This document shows positions 26,675-36,402 of a stretch of DNA of 64,000 bases, one piece after another; position 1 is the stretch's first letter, and every line of letters begins with the position of its first letter. The DNA is from Lachnospiraceae bacterium (GTDB taxonomy: Bacteria; Bacillota; Clostridia; Lachnospirales; Lachnospiraceae). Position numbers and translations under genes: made by a program. The stretch is taken from the NCBI GenBank assembly GCA_022845895.1, contig AP025573.1:1956501-2020500 (forward strand), read 5' to 3'. The notes under the pieces were generated by a model. That model did not search any database. It was not told the DNA's origin and saw only the letters and a list, made by a program, of their open reading frames with translations.

Positions 26675-27733
26675 ATGCCAGAACCGAGAACCTATCACGA
26701 ACAGACACAGATTGACCAGACGCTGCGTCTCAGGGAAGTCCTAAAGACGCTGCCGCCATTTGCAAAGGATTATTTCCGGGCGATGGAACCAAAGTCATCG
26801 GCCAGGACGAGGATCAACTATGCTTATGATATAAGGGTTTTCTTTCATTTTCTTATGGAGGCCAATCCAAGCTATAAGAATTATTCGATAGACCAGTTCG
26901 AGGCAGCCGATCTTGAAAAGCTGGAACCGGTTGATATAGAAGAATATATGGAATACCTGAAGGTATACAGGCATGAAGACGGATTGATCACGAACAGTGA
27001 AAAAGGCCTGTCCAGAAAGATGTCCGCGCTCCGGAGCTTCTATGGATATTATTTCAAGCATCAGATAATCACGAAAAACCCCACTTTGCTTGTGGACATG
27101 CCAAAGCTGCATGACAAGGCGATCATACGTCTGGACGCGGATGAGGTCGCCCTGCTTCTTGATTATGTAGAGACGTGCGCAGGCAAGCTATCCGGACAGG
27201 CATTGACGTATTACCACAAGACAAAGGACAGGGACCTGGCGATTCTGACTCTGCTTCTTGGAACCGGAATCCGCGTATCGGAATGCGTCGGACTTGACCT
27301 GACGGATGTGGATTTCAAGAACAATGGAATTACAGTGACGCGTAAAGGCGGCAGCCAGATGGTCGTCTATTTTGGAGAAGAGGTTGAGAAGGCGCTGAAA
27401 AGCTATATAACCGGGGACCGCGCGGCCGCCACTCCCCTCTCCGGCCATGAAAATGCCCTCTTCCTCTCTACCCAGCGCCGTCGTATGGGAATCCAGGCGA
27501 TGGAGAACATGGTGAAGAAATACGCCCGCCAGGTGACCCCGAACAAAAAGATTACACCACATAAGCTCAGAAGCACCTATGGAACTTCGCTTTATAAAGA
27601 GACCGGCGACATCTATCTTGTGGCTGATGTGCTCGGCCACAAGGACGTCAATACGACGAAGAAGCATTATGCCGCCATCGACGAAGACAGACGCAGGAAG
27701 GCGGCATCTGCGGTAAAGCTGCGGGAAGGCTAG
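26675..27733 (+). CDS. Tyrosine recombinase, XerC/XerD-like
   Basis: 352 residues with an N-terminal SAM-like core-binding domain (about 25-140) and the catalytic set Arg200 (TGIRVSE), Lys224 (RKGG), His296-x-x-Arg299, His322 and Tyr332. This size is nearer Xer than phage integrases. It could be the chromosome-dimer resolvase or a stand-alone integrase; no att repeats or phage genes are nearby. The stop overlaps the convergent MFS gene by 4 nt. Confidence 0.85.
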   Translation: MPEPRTYHEQTQIDQTLRLREVLKTLPPFAKDYFRAMEPKSSARTRINYAYDIRVFFHFLMEANPSYKNYSIDQFEAADLEKLEPVDIEEYMEYLKVYRHEDGLITNSEKGLSRKMSALRSFYGYYFKHQIITKNPTLLVDMPKLHDKAIIRLDADEVALLLDYVETCAGKLSGQALTYYHKTKDRDLAILTLLLGTGIRVSECVGLDLTDVDFKNNGITVTRKGGSQMVVYFGEEVEKALKSYITGDRAAATPLSGHENALFLSTQRRRMGIQAMENMVKKYARQVTPNKKITPHKLRSTYGTSLYKETGDIYLVADVLGHKDVNTTKKHYAAIDEDRRRKAASAVKLREG

Positions 27734-28917
27734 AGCTTCCCGTCCTGCTGCTTCAGAAGCAGGATGGGAAGAAAGATTCCCGCACAGAATACGCAGCCAA
27801 GAGCCATTCCCCAGCTTATTCCCATAAAATCGCTGACGATTCCCATAATCCAAGGGCCAAACATGCCGCCAAGCCCTCCGCATGCAAAATAAATGCCTTG
27901 TATCCTGGCAGAATCCCCATGTGGCAGGCTGGAGATAATAGCGGTCCCTGCCGGGAAGATAATAGAGTAAAAAAGGCCGGTGAGCGCTGCGCATATGACG
28001 AACAGCGACGAGCCGAATATACCTAAGAACATGCAGATGAAAGCGGCTGCCGATGCAATCAGTACACATCTTCTACGCCCTATCCTGTCTACGAAAACGC
28101 TTCCTAGTAACCGGCCAAGTGTTATGCCGATATAGAACATGGACAGGAACCTGGAGCTGTCTGCTATGGAGAACAGCTTCTCTTTTCTATAGAAATCTAC
28201 CATCCATGTCGCAACTCCCATTTCTGCCGCCATATATGAAAAGTTAACCAGATACATGAGCAGGATTCCTTTTTGGGAGAAGCTGCCGCGTATGCCGAAT
28301 GCTTCGTTTTCCTTCTGCGACTTTGCTTTCTTCCGCATCGCCTTAAGCTTTGCAGATTCATTTATGAAGCAAAAGTAAATGGTGGCGGGCACGAGAATCA
28401 GCAGGCCATATCTATAGACCATACGCCATGATAGGCCTGCATTGAGCATATATCCTGCAATGGCCGGTGACAGGATGGCACCAAGTCCGGCAATGGCAGT
28501 CAGTATGCTGAGATACCCGCCCTTCTTATCCGGATAGCATTCTGTAATGATATTACATCCAACCAGTTCTAATGCGCCAAGCCCCATGCCCATAAGAAAG
28601 ATGAATATGATGAGCAGAGGCATTGCAGAGGAAAATGAGTATCCGGTGACGCCCAGTGACATACAGATTCCGGCGAAGACCAAGGCTGCTTTCTGTCCAC
28701 AATAATCCGTCAGAAAGCCCGCCAGGAAAGTTGCGGCAAAATACCCTGCATATTGCCCCATAACGATAGTCCCGCCAATGGAATAATTAAAGTTCATATC
28801 TTCCAGAAGATTAGATAAGGTAGAGCCTTTCAGACTGTCGAACAGCCCGAAGAGCAGATAACTTAGGAGGCTTGCCACGGTGAGCATAAGCCATGGATTT
28901 TTTTTGAATTTAAGCAT
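27730..28917 (-). CDS. MFS transporter
   Basis: 395 residues with twelve predicted helices and the MFS loop motif GFLTDYCGQKAA between helices 2 and 3; a second version (VDRIGRRRC) lies between helices 8 and 9. A proton- or sodium-coupled carrier with unknown substrate. It is transcribed divergently from the AraC regulator, which probably controls it. The bile-acid genes are 9 kb away, so a bile-acid role is not supported. Confidence 0.85.
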   Translation of the reverse strand: MLKFKKNPWLMLTVASLLSYLLFGLFDSLKGSTLSNLLEDMNFNYSIGGTIVMGQYAGYFAATFLAGFLTDYCGQKAALVFAGICMSLGVTGYSFSSAMPLLIIFIFLMGMGLGALELVGCNIITECYPDKKGGYLSILTAIAGLGAILSPAIAGYMLNAGLSWRMVYRYGLLILVPATIYFCFINESAKLKAMRKKAKSQKENEAFGIRGSFSQKGILLMYLVNFSYMAAEMGVATWMVDFYRKEKLFSIADSSRFLSMFYIGITLGRLLGSVFVDRIGRRRCVLIASAAAFICMFLGIFGSSLFVICAALTGLFYSIIFPAGTAIISSLPHGDSARIQGIYFACGGLGGMFGPWIMGIVSDFMGISWGMALGCVFCAGIFLPILLLKQQDGKL

Positions 28918-29051
28918 AATATACCTCCGGGTAAAAAGATGTTCTTGCAGCCAATTTTTTTCATGATATAATTATAACAGCTAAAAAGACAAAATAGTAA
29001 TAGGATTCAGCCAGTTAATATGACAATACAGTCAAGATATGGAGGAATGAA

Positions 29052-29936
29052 ATGCTGACATTTGGTGATACCACTATCGACAGCCAAAGACATGAATTCT
29101 TAGAGGATGGGACGGCGGAATTTCCTGTCGCATGTTATTTTGATGATTTGAAACAAAAGTCAATACCATGGCATTGGCATGAGGAATTAGAGGTTGGAAT
29201 CGTACGTGATGGAATCATTACCGTCACAACGCCGGATGGGCAATGTAAGCTCACGAAAGGAGAATGCTTTTTCATAAACAGCAGCATACTGCATATGATG
29301 CAGAGCCAGAATGCAGAGGGCTGTTCTACAGATTCTCTGGTATTCCATGCCAATCTGATCGGGGGTAACATGGACAGCGTCTTCTGGCGTAAATACGTAC
29401 GGCCTATTACGGCAGACTCTGGGATTACGATGCTGCCACTCAATAAAGCAGACCATAATGAGGCTAAGAGCCTCATACAGTCCGCCTGGCTGGAATGTCT
29501 TCACAGCGATTATGGTTTTGAAGTGAATGTCCGTTATCTACTGACACGATTATTTGTGTTAATTAATCAAAATCATCCGGAAATATCAGCTGCTAATCAG
29601 AAAAGAACAGTCCAGCATAGCGAACGGATAAAAACAATGCTTACGTATATAAAGGACAACTTTTCAGAAAATGTCACTGTTCAAAGTATTTCAGACAGTG
29701 CTTCCATCAGCGAAAGCGAGTGCTTACGATGTTTTCGGAATGTACTCGGTATCTCACCGATAGCATACCTGAAAAAATACCGGCTGCAGCATGCGGCTGA
29801 ATTATTGGACGCGACGCAGTGGAAGATATCGTACATAGGACAGCAGTGCGGCTTTAGTGAGATGAGCTATTTTTCAAAATCCTTCAAGGAAATTTACAAG
29901 TGTACGCCTTCCGAATACCGGATACGGGACAGATAG
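29052..29936 (+). CDS. AraC-family transcriptional regulator
   Basis: 294 residues: N-terminal cupin sensor (HWHEELEVGIV, about 40-110) and C-terminal tandem helix-turn-helix (VQSISDSASISESECLR and the ISYIGQQCGFSEMSYFSKSFK signature). Likely activates the divergent MFS gene in response to a small ligand. TATGGAGGAATGAA precedes the ATG. A terminator hairpin follows. Confidence 0.9.
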   Translation: MLTFGDTTIDSQRHEFLEDGTAEFPVACYFDDLKQKSIPWHWHEELEVGIVRDGIITVTTPDGQCKLTKGECFFINSSILHMMQSQNAEGCSTDSLVFHANLIGGNMDSVFWRKYVRPITADSGITMLPLNKADHNEAKSLIQSAWLECLHSDYGFEVNVRYLLTRLFVLINQNHPEISAANQKRTVQHSERIKTMLTYIKDNFSENVTVQSISDSASISESECLRCFRNVLGISPIAYLKKYRLQHAAELLDATQWKISYIGQQCGFSEMSYFSKSFKEIYKCTPSEYRIRDR

Positions 29937-29939
29937 CCA

Positions 29940-29998
29940 AAGACAGCCCTTTTGGAATGGAGCGGCAGATGCCGCCCGTCTCCCAGGAGGGCTGTCTT
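29940..29998. terminator. Terminator hairpin between AraC gene and hybrid kinase
   Basis: 11-bp outer stem AAGACAGCCCT / AGGGCTGTCTT enclosing a small CGGC/GCCG hairpin, between convergent genes. Confidence 0.75.
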
Positions 29999-30013
29999 CC
30001 TTAATATATAATT

Positions 30014-33000
30014 TTATGGTTCTGTTTCATATATAAAATCATATAACGTCTGATACATTCGGCCCGGATCAATCGGCTTGGCAAGATGTGCGTCCATTCC
30101 GGCCGCCTTGCTCTTCTCGATATCATCGTCAAAGGCATTCGCAGTCATGGCGATGATAGGAATATCCACTGCGTCAGAATTGCTGAGGTGCCGTATATTG
30201 GAGGCGGCTGTCAGCCCGTCCATAATCGGCATGCGGATATCCATGAGGATGGCATCATAGTATCCCGCCGGGGATTTGCTGAACATCTCCAGCGCCCGCA
30301 GGCCATTTTCTGATGTATCCACCTGGAACCCTTTGCTCTCCAGCAGCATTACGGCCACCTCGGTGTTGATGGCATTATCCTCGGCCAGAAGGATCCGTTT
30401 GCCTGTAAAGTCATAATCCTCAGGCTCCGGCTTCTTCTCCTGCTCTTCTTTCTCTCCCAGAGCCTTTGTAAATGCGGATATCAACGCTGACTTGAACATC
30501 GGCTTGCTCATCAGCAGATTTACGCCTGCCAGCTTCGCTTCATGCTCAATCGCCACCCAGTCGTAGGCTGTCATGATGATAATGGTGACCTCTGGCCCTA
30601 CGATAGACCGGATACGGCGCGCGGTTTCAAGCCCGTCCATCTCCGGCATCTTCCAGTCTATGAGAATCATGTCATAATAGCGGCCCTCTCCCCATAATTT
30701 CCTTACCTTATCCACCGCTTTTCTCCCACTGTCTATCCACTCTGCCGTAATCCCCATCTCATGCAAGGTCACGACAGCGCTTTCACATACAGCCACATCG
30801 TCGTCTACGACAAGCGTCTTCAGATGAGAGAAGTTATACACCTGCTTTTTCTGATGGTGGCGGAGCTTCTCTTCCTCGCTGATTCCTAATTTGACGTCTA
30901 CCGTAAATTCGGTACCTATTCCTTTGATGGACCGCACCGCAATATTGCCGTCCATCAGGTCTACGATATTCTTGGAGATGGCAAGCCCCAGTCCCGTACC
31001 CCCGTATAATGCGGTCGTTCCGGTAGATTCCTGTGAGAATGGCTCGAAAATATGGGGCACAAAATCTTCATCCATGCCGACACCCGTATCATTTACGATG
31101 AAGCGCAGAACTGCATCAGACTTGGTCTTTCTCCGTTCTGCAGCAGAAAACGTCACTTTACCTCCTTCGCCGGTGAACTTGATGGCATTGGACAGGATAT
31201 TGATCAGCACCTGCTGAAGCTTCATCGCGTCCCCTACATAGTAATCATCAAGAACCGGGTCTATGATACATTCATAATCCACCTGCTTGGCAGCGGCCTG
31301 TGAATAGCAGATAGAATTGATGCCGTTCAGAAATTCTTCGGTTGGAATCCTTTCACTTTTCAACAGCATCTTTCCGCTCTCAATCCGGCTCATATCCAAA
31401 ATGTCGTTAATCAAAGACAGGAGGAACCGTGAAGAGATGCCTATCTTGGATATGCAGTCCTCAATCTGCTCGTCGTCACCAATGGACTGGGCCGCTATGG
31501 TGCTCATACCGATGATGGCATTCATAGGGGTGCGGATTTCATGGCTCATGCGGGAAAGAAAATCTGACTTCGCAGCGTTGGCCTGCTCGGCTGCCACCAG
31601 CGCGCCCGCAAGTTCTTCCTTCTGCTTCTGCTCCTGTCTCACTACATCTGTAACGTCTGCCCTTGTCATACAGACGCGCCCCAGGTCCTCGTTGATAAAG
31701 AACACCTGGAATCTCTTGACCCGTATGCCGCGTGCCTCTTTTAATTCCAGTATAAAAGTGTACGAATTCTGATTTGCCAGACGCTCTTTCATATAGGTAT
31801 AGTCCAGCTTTTCCAGAAATTCCTTTTCTGCATCTTCTTCCATACACCGGCCGGCCACTTCGCGGATCTGCTGCTGAAAGTCTCCCTGTAGAGGAATCGA
31901 CTGGTCCCACTCATCAGAAAACCCGACAAGCCGGTATCCGGAAGTTGTAATGTCAATCTCAGTGATGATATCATAATCGAGCTTCGTAATCTTCTTCAGC
32001 AGCTGTTCCTGCAGCCTCTGCTCCGTAATGTCCTGCGTATAGAAGAACATCATCACATCGCCGGTTTCCGGATTGAGGCAGGAACGGAAGCTGGAACCGC
32101 TCCAGAAGGCTGTTCCATCCTTACGCCTGCGAAGAAAGCTGAAATTATAATCCACCTTTCCGGCCGCGTAATCCGCCAGTACCTTCGAACGTTCGAGCGT
32201 TTCCCGCAGAAGATGCCCGTACTTCTCTTCCACGGCTGAATCAGCCAGGTTCTCAACCGTCTGGTCGTAAGTGTCCCCGACACGGGATACGGCAACATTC
32301 GCTGTCGATATGTAATTCTCCATCTTATTCTGTGTGATATTGATACGTCCCTGAAATGTACCGTCCTTCGATGAAAGCTCTGCAAAATAAGTCATCTCCT
32401 GCTCATACAGTTCATTGACCCGTTCCTGCAGACGCTTTTCCTCAGTAATATCTACGAGTACACAGTAAAAATGCCGCTCCCCGTTCTGCTCTGTGAAGAG
32501 CTGCGCTTTGACAGAAGCCCATTTGAGGCTTCCGTCTTTACAGACAAGACGGTTCTGGTTTTGAATCGTATTGCCGTGCTTAAGCTGGCCGTTCAGCTTA
32601 TCCGGCATGACAGAGAGGTCCTCCGGATAGATGACGGCCGACATCCGGTTCCCCATAGCGGCAAATTCTTCTCTGCTGTAGCCGAGGAATTCAAAGAGCC
32701 CGTCGTTGGCCCCGATTACTGTAAAATCCTCATCAAATCTGCACTGGAACACGCCACCGGGGATATTATTGTAGAGATGCAGCACTTCTTCCTGCGCCTT
32801 TTTCTGGCCTGTAATATCGACACAGACAGACGAGATTGCGTCCCTTCCATCTTCAGCGACCGTCCTCCGGCCGACATCATGAACCCATATATAAGTTCCA
32901 TCTTTCTTCTTCATCCGGTAATCCACTGCATATTCATCACCCTGCTCCAATTGGACAGCGACTTCTGCATCTACCATCTCCTTGTCGTCCGGGTGCATAC

Positions 33001-33598
33001 AATTGGAAATCATGCCGCCGATATCCGTATAAAAATCATCTTCATCTTCATAACCAAGATAATCCAGCATATTACGGTTGATAAAGTAGAACGGGAACCC
33101 TTCTTCTATGTATCCTCCCATCATACCGCCCGGGACAGAATCGTTCAGCAGCTTCTGACGCTGTCTGGCGATGTGTTCCATAACCAATGTCTGCGGATAG
33201 TGCTCGCCGCCGGTCTGATTTCTGCTTGGCTCTGCCACATGAATGCTGAATATCTTCCATATGCCCTGTTCCAGGACAAGGACATAGAATCCCCGCAGAT
33301 ACCAGGTGTACATCGAATTCTTAAGTGTGATTTCCACAGAAAGGCTCCGTACGCCTTCCGTTGGCGACTGCTCATAGATAACCGACATATCACATGCAAA
33401 AGGCTCCATAATCTCTGAGATGTCCTGTTTGAGATAGTCTGTCATCGCCTCTTTGCCCCGGGCGGCTTCATTACACCCGCTTCCCACGAAGCTTATGTTA
33501 TCCGACAGGAAGGATATTGTCGCTTCCAGATCACGCAGTTCAAACCAGCTTTGGCAGAATTGTTTTACTGTTTCTAACGCTGTTAATTGTCTTATCAT
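30014..33598 (-). CDS. Hybrid sensor histidine kinase with SnoaL-like, PAS and two receiver domains
   Basis: 1194 residues. Order: SnoaL/NTF2-like domain (about 5-125), PAS/PAC units (about 150-270, 280-390, 410-530), a further sensory region to about 655, HisKA with His686 (MSHEIRT), HATPase (about 790-905, DTGVGM, GTGLGLAIS), and two receivers (about 930-1050 and 1070-1190) with acceptor Asp in LIDWKMPEMDG and ILMDIRMP. No transmembrane segment is obvious, so it is likely cytosolic. It overlaps the upstream c-di-GMP gene by 4 nt, so the two are one operon and may signal together. The SnoaL domain on a kinase is uncommon outside gut Clostridia. Confidence 0.88.
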   Translation of the reverse strand: MIRQLTALETVKQFCQSWFELRDLEATISFLSDNISFVGSGCNEAARGKEAMTDYLKQDISEIMEPFACDMSVIYEQSPTEGVRSLSVEITLKNSMYTWYLRGFYVLVLEQGIWKIFSIHVAEPSRNQTGGEHYPQTLVMEHIARQRQKLLNDSVPGGMMGGYIEEGFPFYFINRNMLDYLGYEDEDDFYTDIGGMISNCMHPDDKEMVDAEVAVQLEQGDEYAVDYRMKKKDGTYIWVHDVGRRTVAEDGRDAISSVCVDITGQKKAQEEVLHLYNNIPGGVFQCRFDEDFTVIGANDGLFEFLGYSREEFAAMGNRMSAVIYPEDLSVMPDKLNGQLKHGNTIQNQNRLVCKDGSLKWASVKAQLFTEQNGERHFYCVLVDITEEKRLQERVNELYEQEMTYFAELSSKDGTFQGRINITQNKMENYISTANVAVSRVGDTYDQTVENLADSAVEEKYGHLLRETLERSKVLADYAAGKVDYNFSFLRRRKDGTAFWSGSSFRSCLNPETGDVMMFFYTQDITEQRLQEQLLKKITKLDYDIITEIDITTSGYRLVGFSDEWDQSIPLQGDFQQQIREVAGRCMEEDAEKEFLEKLDYTYMKERLANQNSYTFILELKEARGIRVKRFQVFFINEDLGRVCMTRADVTDVVRQEQKQKEELAGALVAAEQANAAKSDFLSRMSHEIRTPMNAIIGMSTIAAQSIGDDEQIEDCISKIGISSRFLLSLINDILDMSRIESGKMLLKSERIPTEEFLNGINSICYSQAAAKQVDYECIIDPVLDDYYVGDAMKLQQVLINILSNAIKFTGEGGKVTFSAAERRKTKSDAVLRFIVNDTGVGMDEDFVPHIFEPFSQESTGTTALYGGTGLGLAISKNIVDLMDGNIAVRSIKGIGTEFTVDVKLGISEEEKLRHHQKKQVYNFSHLKTLVVDDDVAVCESAVVTLHEMGITAEWIDSGRKAVDKVRKLWGEGRYYDMILIDWKMPEMDGLETARRIRSIVGPEVTIIIMTAYDWVAIEHEAKLAGVNLLMSKPMFKSALISAFTKALGEKEEQEKKPEPEDYDFTGKRILLAEDNAINTEVAVMLLESKGFQVDTSENGLRALEMFSKSPAGYYDAILMDIRMPIMDGLTAASNIRHLSNSDAVDIPIIAMTANAFDDDIEKSKAAGMDAHLAKPIDPGRMYQTLYDFIYETEP

Positions 33599-36195
33599 AT
33601 GTCACATCCTTTTTGTATGCAGCAGTGGCCCTTCATTCCCCGCTTGGCACGGTATAATGCCTTATCCGCCTCAACGATTATATTGGCTATGGGCACATCA
33701 TAATCCCATATGACGACACCACCTGTACAGCTCGTAGCAAAGTGCTCCGTCAGCTCGCCTTCCTGGAAAGCCCTGCAGATCTCCTCTCCCTTTTTCAGCG
33801 CTGTATCGACCGCTCCCATCTGCCTTATGACGGCAATAAATTCATCGCCTCCGAACCGGGCCAGAATATCGCTGCTTCTCGTGTGTTCACTGAGCAGCGA
33901 TCCAAACTTCTTAATAAGCCGGTCTCCGCCCTCATGTCCATACGTATCATTAATCTGTTTCAAATCGTCCAGATCAAAAAGATATACTGCCAGAGGGGCA
34001 TCTTCTTTGCGAAGCGCTCTGGATGCCTCGCTGAGTCCCCGGCGGTTCAGAAGTCCAGTCAGATAATCCCTCCCCGCTTCTGCCTGTAATGCCTGTTCCC
34101 GCTCATAAGTCATCGTACGCCTCATCGCATGAGCCAGCCGCCTTTCCATCATGCTGGAAGAATAAGGCTTATATGCAAAATCATCGGCGCCTGCTTCGAT
34201 GGCCTGTTCTTCCATACGTATATCCGGCTGCCCGGTGACAATGACCGGGATATTCCAGACGTTCTTCTCCCTCTGGAGAACTTCCAGTATAGAAAAGCCG
34301 TCCATATCAGGCAGTGTCAGGCTCAGGACGACCGCTGAGATCTCACGTTCAAAGCGTATGATAAAACCCAGAGTCTCCTGTCCTGTAGCTGTCTCCGCAA
34401 TCTGATACCTCCCGCCAAACAGGCTTCGCAGTTCACGGCGGTATGTTTCATCTTCTTCCGCTATGAGTATATATCCAAGCGATACTTCCCCTTGCAGGCT
34501 CTTACCCGGCGGCGTGTCCTTTTCAGCTACTTCCGTATCCAGCCGTTTCAGGAGCGCCTCGAAATCGTCACATGGCATGGGACGTGCAAAAAAGTAGCCC
34601 TGCACGAAATCACAGCCTATCTCCCTCAGCCGCTCCAGCTGTTCCCGTGTCTCCACACCTTCCGCCACCACACTTAACTTCATCCACCGCGCAAGTCCCA
34701 TGATGAAGCCCAGTATCCCTTTGTCAATCGGCTTCGCAGTCTCGCTCTGGATAAATTTCATATCCAGCTTCAATATATCGAGAGGCAGCTGGTTTAGCAT
34801 ATTCAGGGAAGAATATCCGCTTCCAAAATCATCCATCTCAATGATAAATCCCAGTTTCCGAAGGCGGCGGACGGTAGTGATGATCTGTTCAGGGTCCTCT
34901 GTATAGGCACTCTCTGTAATCTCAAGATGAAGACGTGAAGGGGGTATGCCATATGTCTGGACGGTCTTCATCAGGACCTCTGTCAAGTCCACCTGATAGA
35001 CATCGGCCCGGGATACGTTGACAGATATGGGTATGGGCGGATAACCCTTCTCATCCCATTCCTGCATGACAGCACAAGTTCTGTCCCAGACGTACTGGTC
35101 CAGCTTGGTTATAAAACCATTCTTCTCGAATAATGGTATAAAGGCTGCCGGAGACTGGATACCCCATTGCGGATGTTCCCAACGCACAAGCGCTTCAGCA
35201 CCGGCCAGCCTGTCGGTGCTGATACTGTATTTGGGCTGCAGATAGATGACAAACTGTCCTTCTGCCAGGGCCTCTTCCATGATATCTGTTATTGCCTGCT
35301 CGTGCAGCATTTGATTACGCAGGTCATCATCATATCTTGAATAGTGCTTTCCATACTGGCCCTTAATCTTCCGCGCCGCCAGAAGTGCACGGTCACACAT
35401 CTGTCCTACGGCGAGCGTACGGTCCTCGACGGCATAGACGCCCCATTTCATCACAGTATTACGCATGTTGCTTATCTTCCCGAGTTCTGTGTCAGCCTGC
35501 ACAAAAAACTCATCTGCATAATCATATCTGCGCTCCAGCAGGCAGGCAAACTGATCCGCATGCAGACGTCCGCAGATGCCCTTATCGCCCACGAGCTTTG
35601 CATAGATTGATGCTATGCTGCAGAGCAGGCGGTCACCGGCAGGTACTCCGAAGATATCATTCACAAGCTTAAAATTCTCAATGTCCGAACAGAGGATATC
35701 ATATTCCTTCTCCGGATTATGTTCAAGCGTCTCCTTCACCCTGCGGTAAAAGAATTCCTTGCTGTACAGACCTGTCAGGCTGTCGAACTGGAACTGGTTG
35801 ATGATGGCAGCCGTCTCCCGCAGGCGGATGATGCTTGCAACCCTGCGCAGTATCGCCTGCGGCCTGTATGGCTTTGTGATAAATTCGGTGGCCCCGCTTG
35901 ACAATGCCGCAATCTCATCTTCTTCGCTGTCGCTCTGGGTCGTTACAATGACAGGAACCGATGCGAAAGATGGCGTTTTCTGTATGACAGAAAGAAAGGT
36001 ATGCCCGTCCATGACCGGCATGACTATGTCGAGGAGAATCAAGGATATCTCATCGTTGCATTTTTCCAGTACTGCGAGGGCTTCCTGACCGTTTTCCGCC
36101 TCGAGCACTTCATATTCCGACTTCAGGATTTCACACAGCAGCATTCGATTGATTTCATTATCTTCCACTACTAAGATTTTCTTTTTCACATTCAT
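33595..36195 (-). CDS. REC-GGDEF*-EAL-REC*-GGDEF c-di-GMP signalling protein
   Basis: 866 residues with five domains: receiver (LLDIVMPVMDG, Asp present), a degenerate GGDEF (GRLHADQF in place of GGDEF), an EAL phosphodiesterase with catalytic residues kept (EAL, SVNVSR, LEITES, DDFGSGYSS, VAEGVET), a second receiver whose acceptor Asp is replaced by Ser (VVLSLTLPDMDG), and an intact C-terminal GGDEF (RFGGDEF). It should both make and break c-di-GMP under control of phosphorylation at the first receiver. Start at 36195 is preceded by GGGGAGATATCC. It heads an operon with the hybrid kinase. Confidence 0.87.
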   Translation of the reverse strand: MNVKKKILVVEDNEINRMLLCEILKSEYEVLEAENGQEALAVLEKCNDEISLILLDIVMPVMDGHTFLSVIQKTPSFASVPVIVTTQSDSEEDEIAALSSGATEFITKPYRPQAILRRVASIIRLRETAAIINQFQFDSLTGLYSKEFFYRRVKETLEHNPEKEYDILCSDIENFKLVNDIFGVPAGDRLLCSIASIYAKLVGDKGICGRLHADQFACLLERRYDYADEFFVQADTELGKISNMRNTVMKWGVYAVEDRTLAVGQMCDRALLAARKIKGQYGKHYSRYDDDLRNQMLHEQAITDIMEEALAEGQFVIYLQPKYSISTDRLAGAEALVRWEHPQWGIQSPAAFIPLFEKNGFITKLDQYVWDRTCAVMQEWDEKGYPPIPISVNVSRADVYQVDLTEVLMKTVQTYGIPPSRLHLEITESAYTEDPEQIITTVRRLRKLGFIIEMDDFGSGYSSLNMLNQLPLDILKLDMKFIQSETAKPIDKGILGFIMGLARWMKLSVVAEGVETREQLERLREIGCDFVQGYFFARPMPCDDFEALLKRLDTEVAEKDTPPGKSLQGEVSLGYILIAEEDETYRRELRSLFGGRYQIAETATGQETLGFIIRFEREISAVVLSLTLPDMDGFSILEVLQREKNVWNIPVIVTGQPDIRMEEQAIEAGADDFAYKPYSSSMMERRLAHAMRRTMTYEREQALQAEAGRDYLTGLLNRRGLSEASRALRKEDAPLAVYLFDLDDLKQINDTYGHEGGDRLIKKFGSLLSEHTRSSDILARFGGDEFIAVIRQMGAVDTALKKGEEICRAFQEGELTEHFATSCTGGVVIWDYDVPIANIIVEADKALYRAKRGMKGHCCIQKGCDI

Positions 36196-36226
36196 GGATA
36201 TCTCCCCAAGTACCCGGACAAGAAGT

Positions 36227-36262
36227 CGGACAGGGGGAAATAGTGCCAATTCCTCCTGTCCG
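36227..36262 (-). promoter_or_regulatory. Hairpin in the 5' leader of the c-di-GMP/kinase operon
   Basis: 13-nt arms (36227-36239 and 36250-36262) with one mismatch, CGGACAGGGGGAA against TTCCTCCTGTCCG, about 30 nt upstream of the start codon. It could be an attenuator or an mRNA stabiliser. Confidence 0.5.
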
Positions 36263-36402
36263 GTCCGATTCGTTCTAAATTAGCTGTATCTATAGTTATC
36301 TTAGCATATTGTACCATGCGGGTTATCGTTTATCAAGACAATTCTCCATTGCCACAGGCTTGATTTATGATACAATAGAACCATGACAGGAGGTACTGTG
36401 CT

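Noticed and set aside
26675..27733. Integrase of an integrative element
   Set aside because: No attachment repeats, phage, conjugation or relaxase genes nearby; size and motifs fit a Xer-type enzyme.
27730..28917. MFS protein as the bile-acid importer BaiG
   Set aside because: It is 9 kb from the bai genes, paired with an AraC regulator, and shows no feature that I can link to BaiG.
32471..33418. 315-residue frame antisense to the hybrid kinase
   Set aside because: Shadow of conserved PAS coding sequence.
33595..36195. Frameshift or error behind the non-canonical GGDEF (LHADQF)
   Set aside because: The reading frame and flanking domain motifs are intact, so it is a degenerate domain, not a sequence error.
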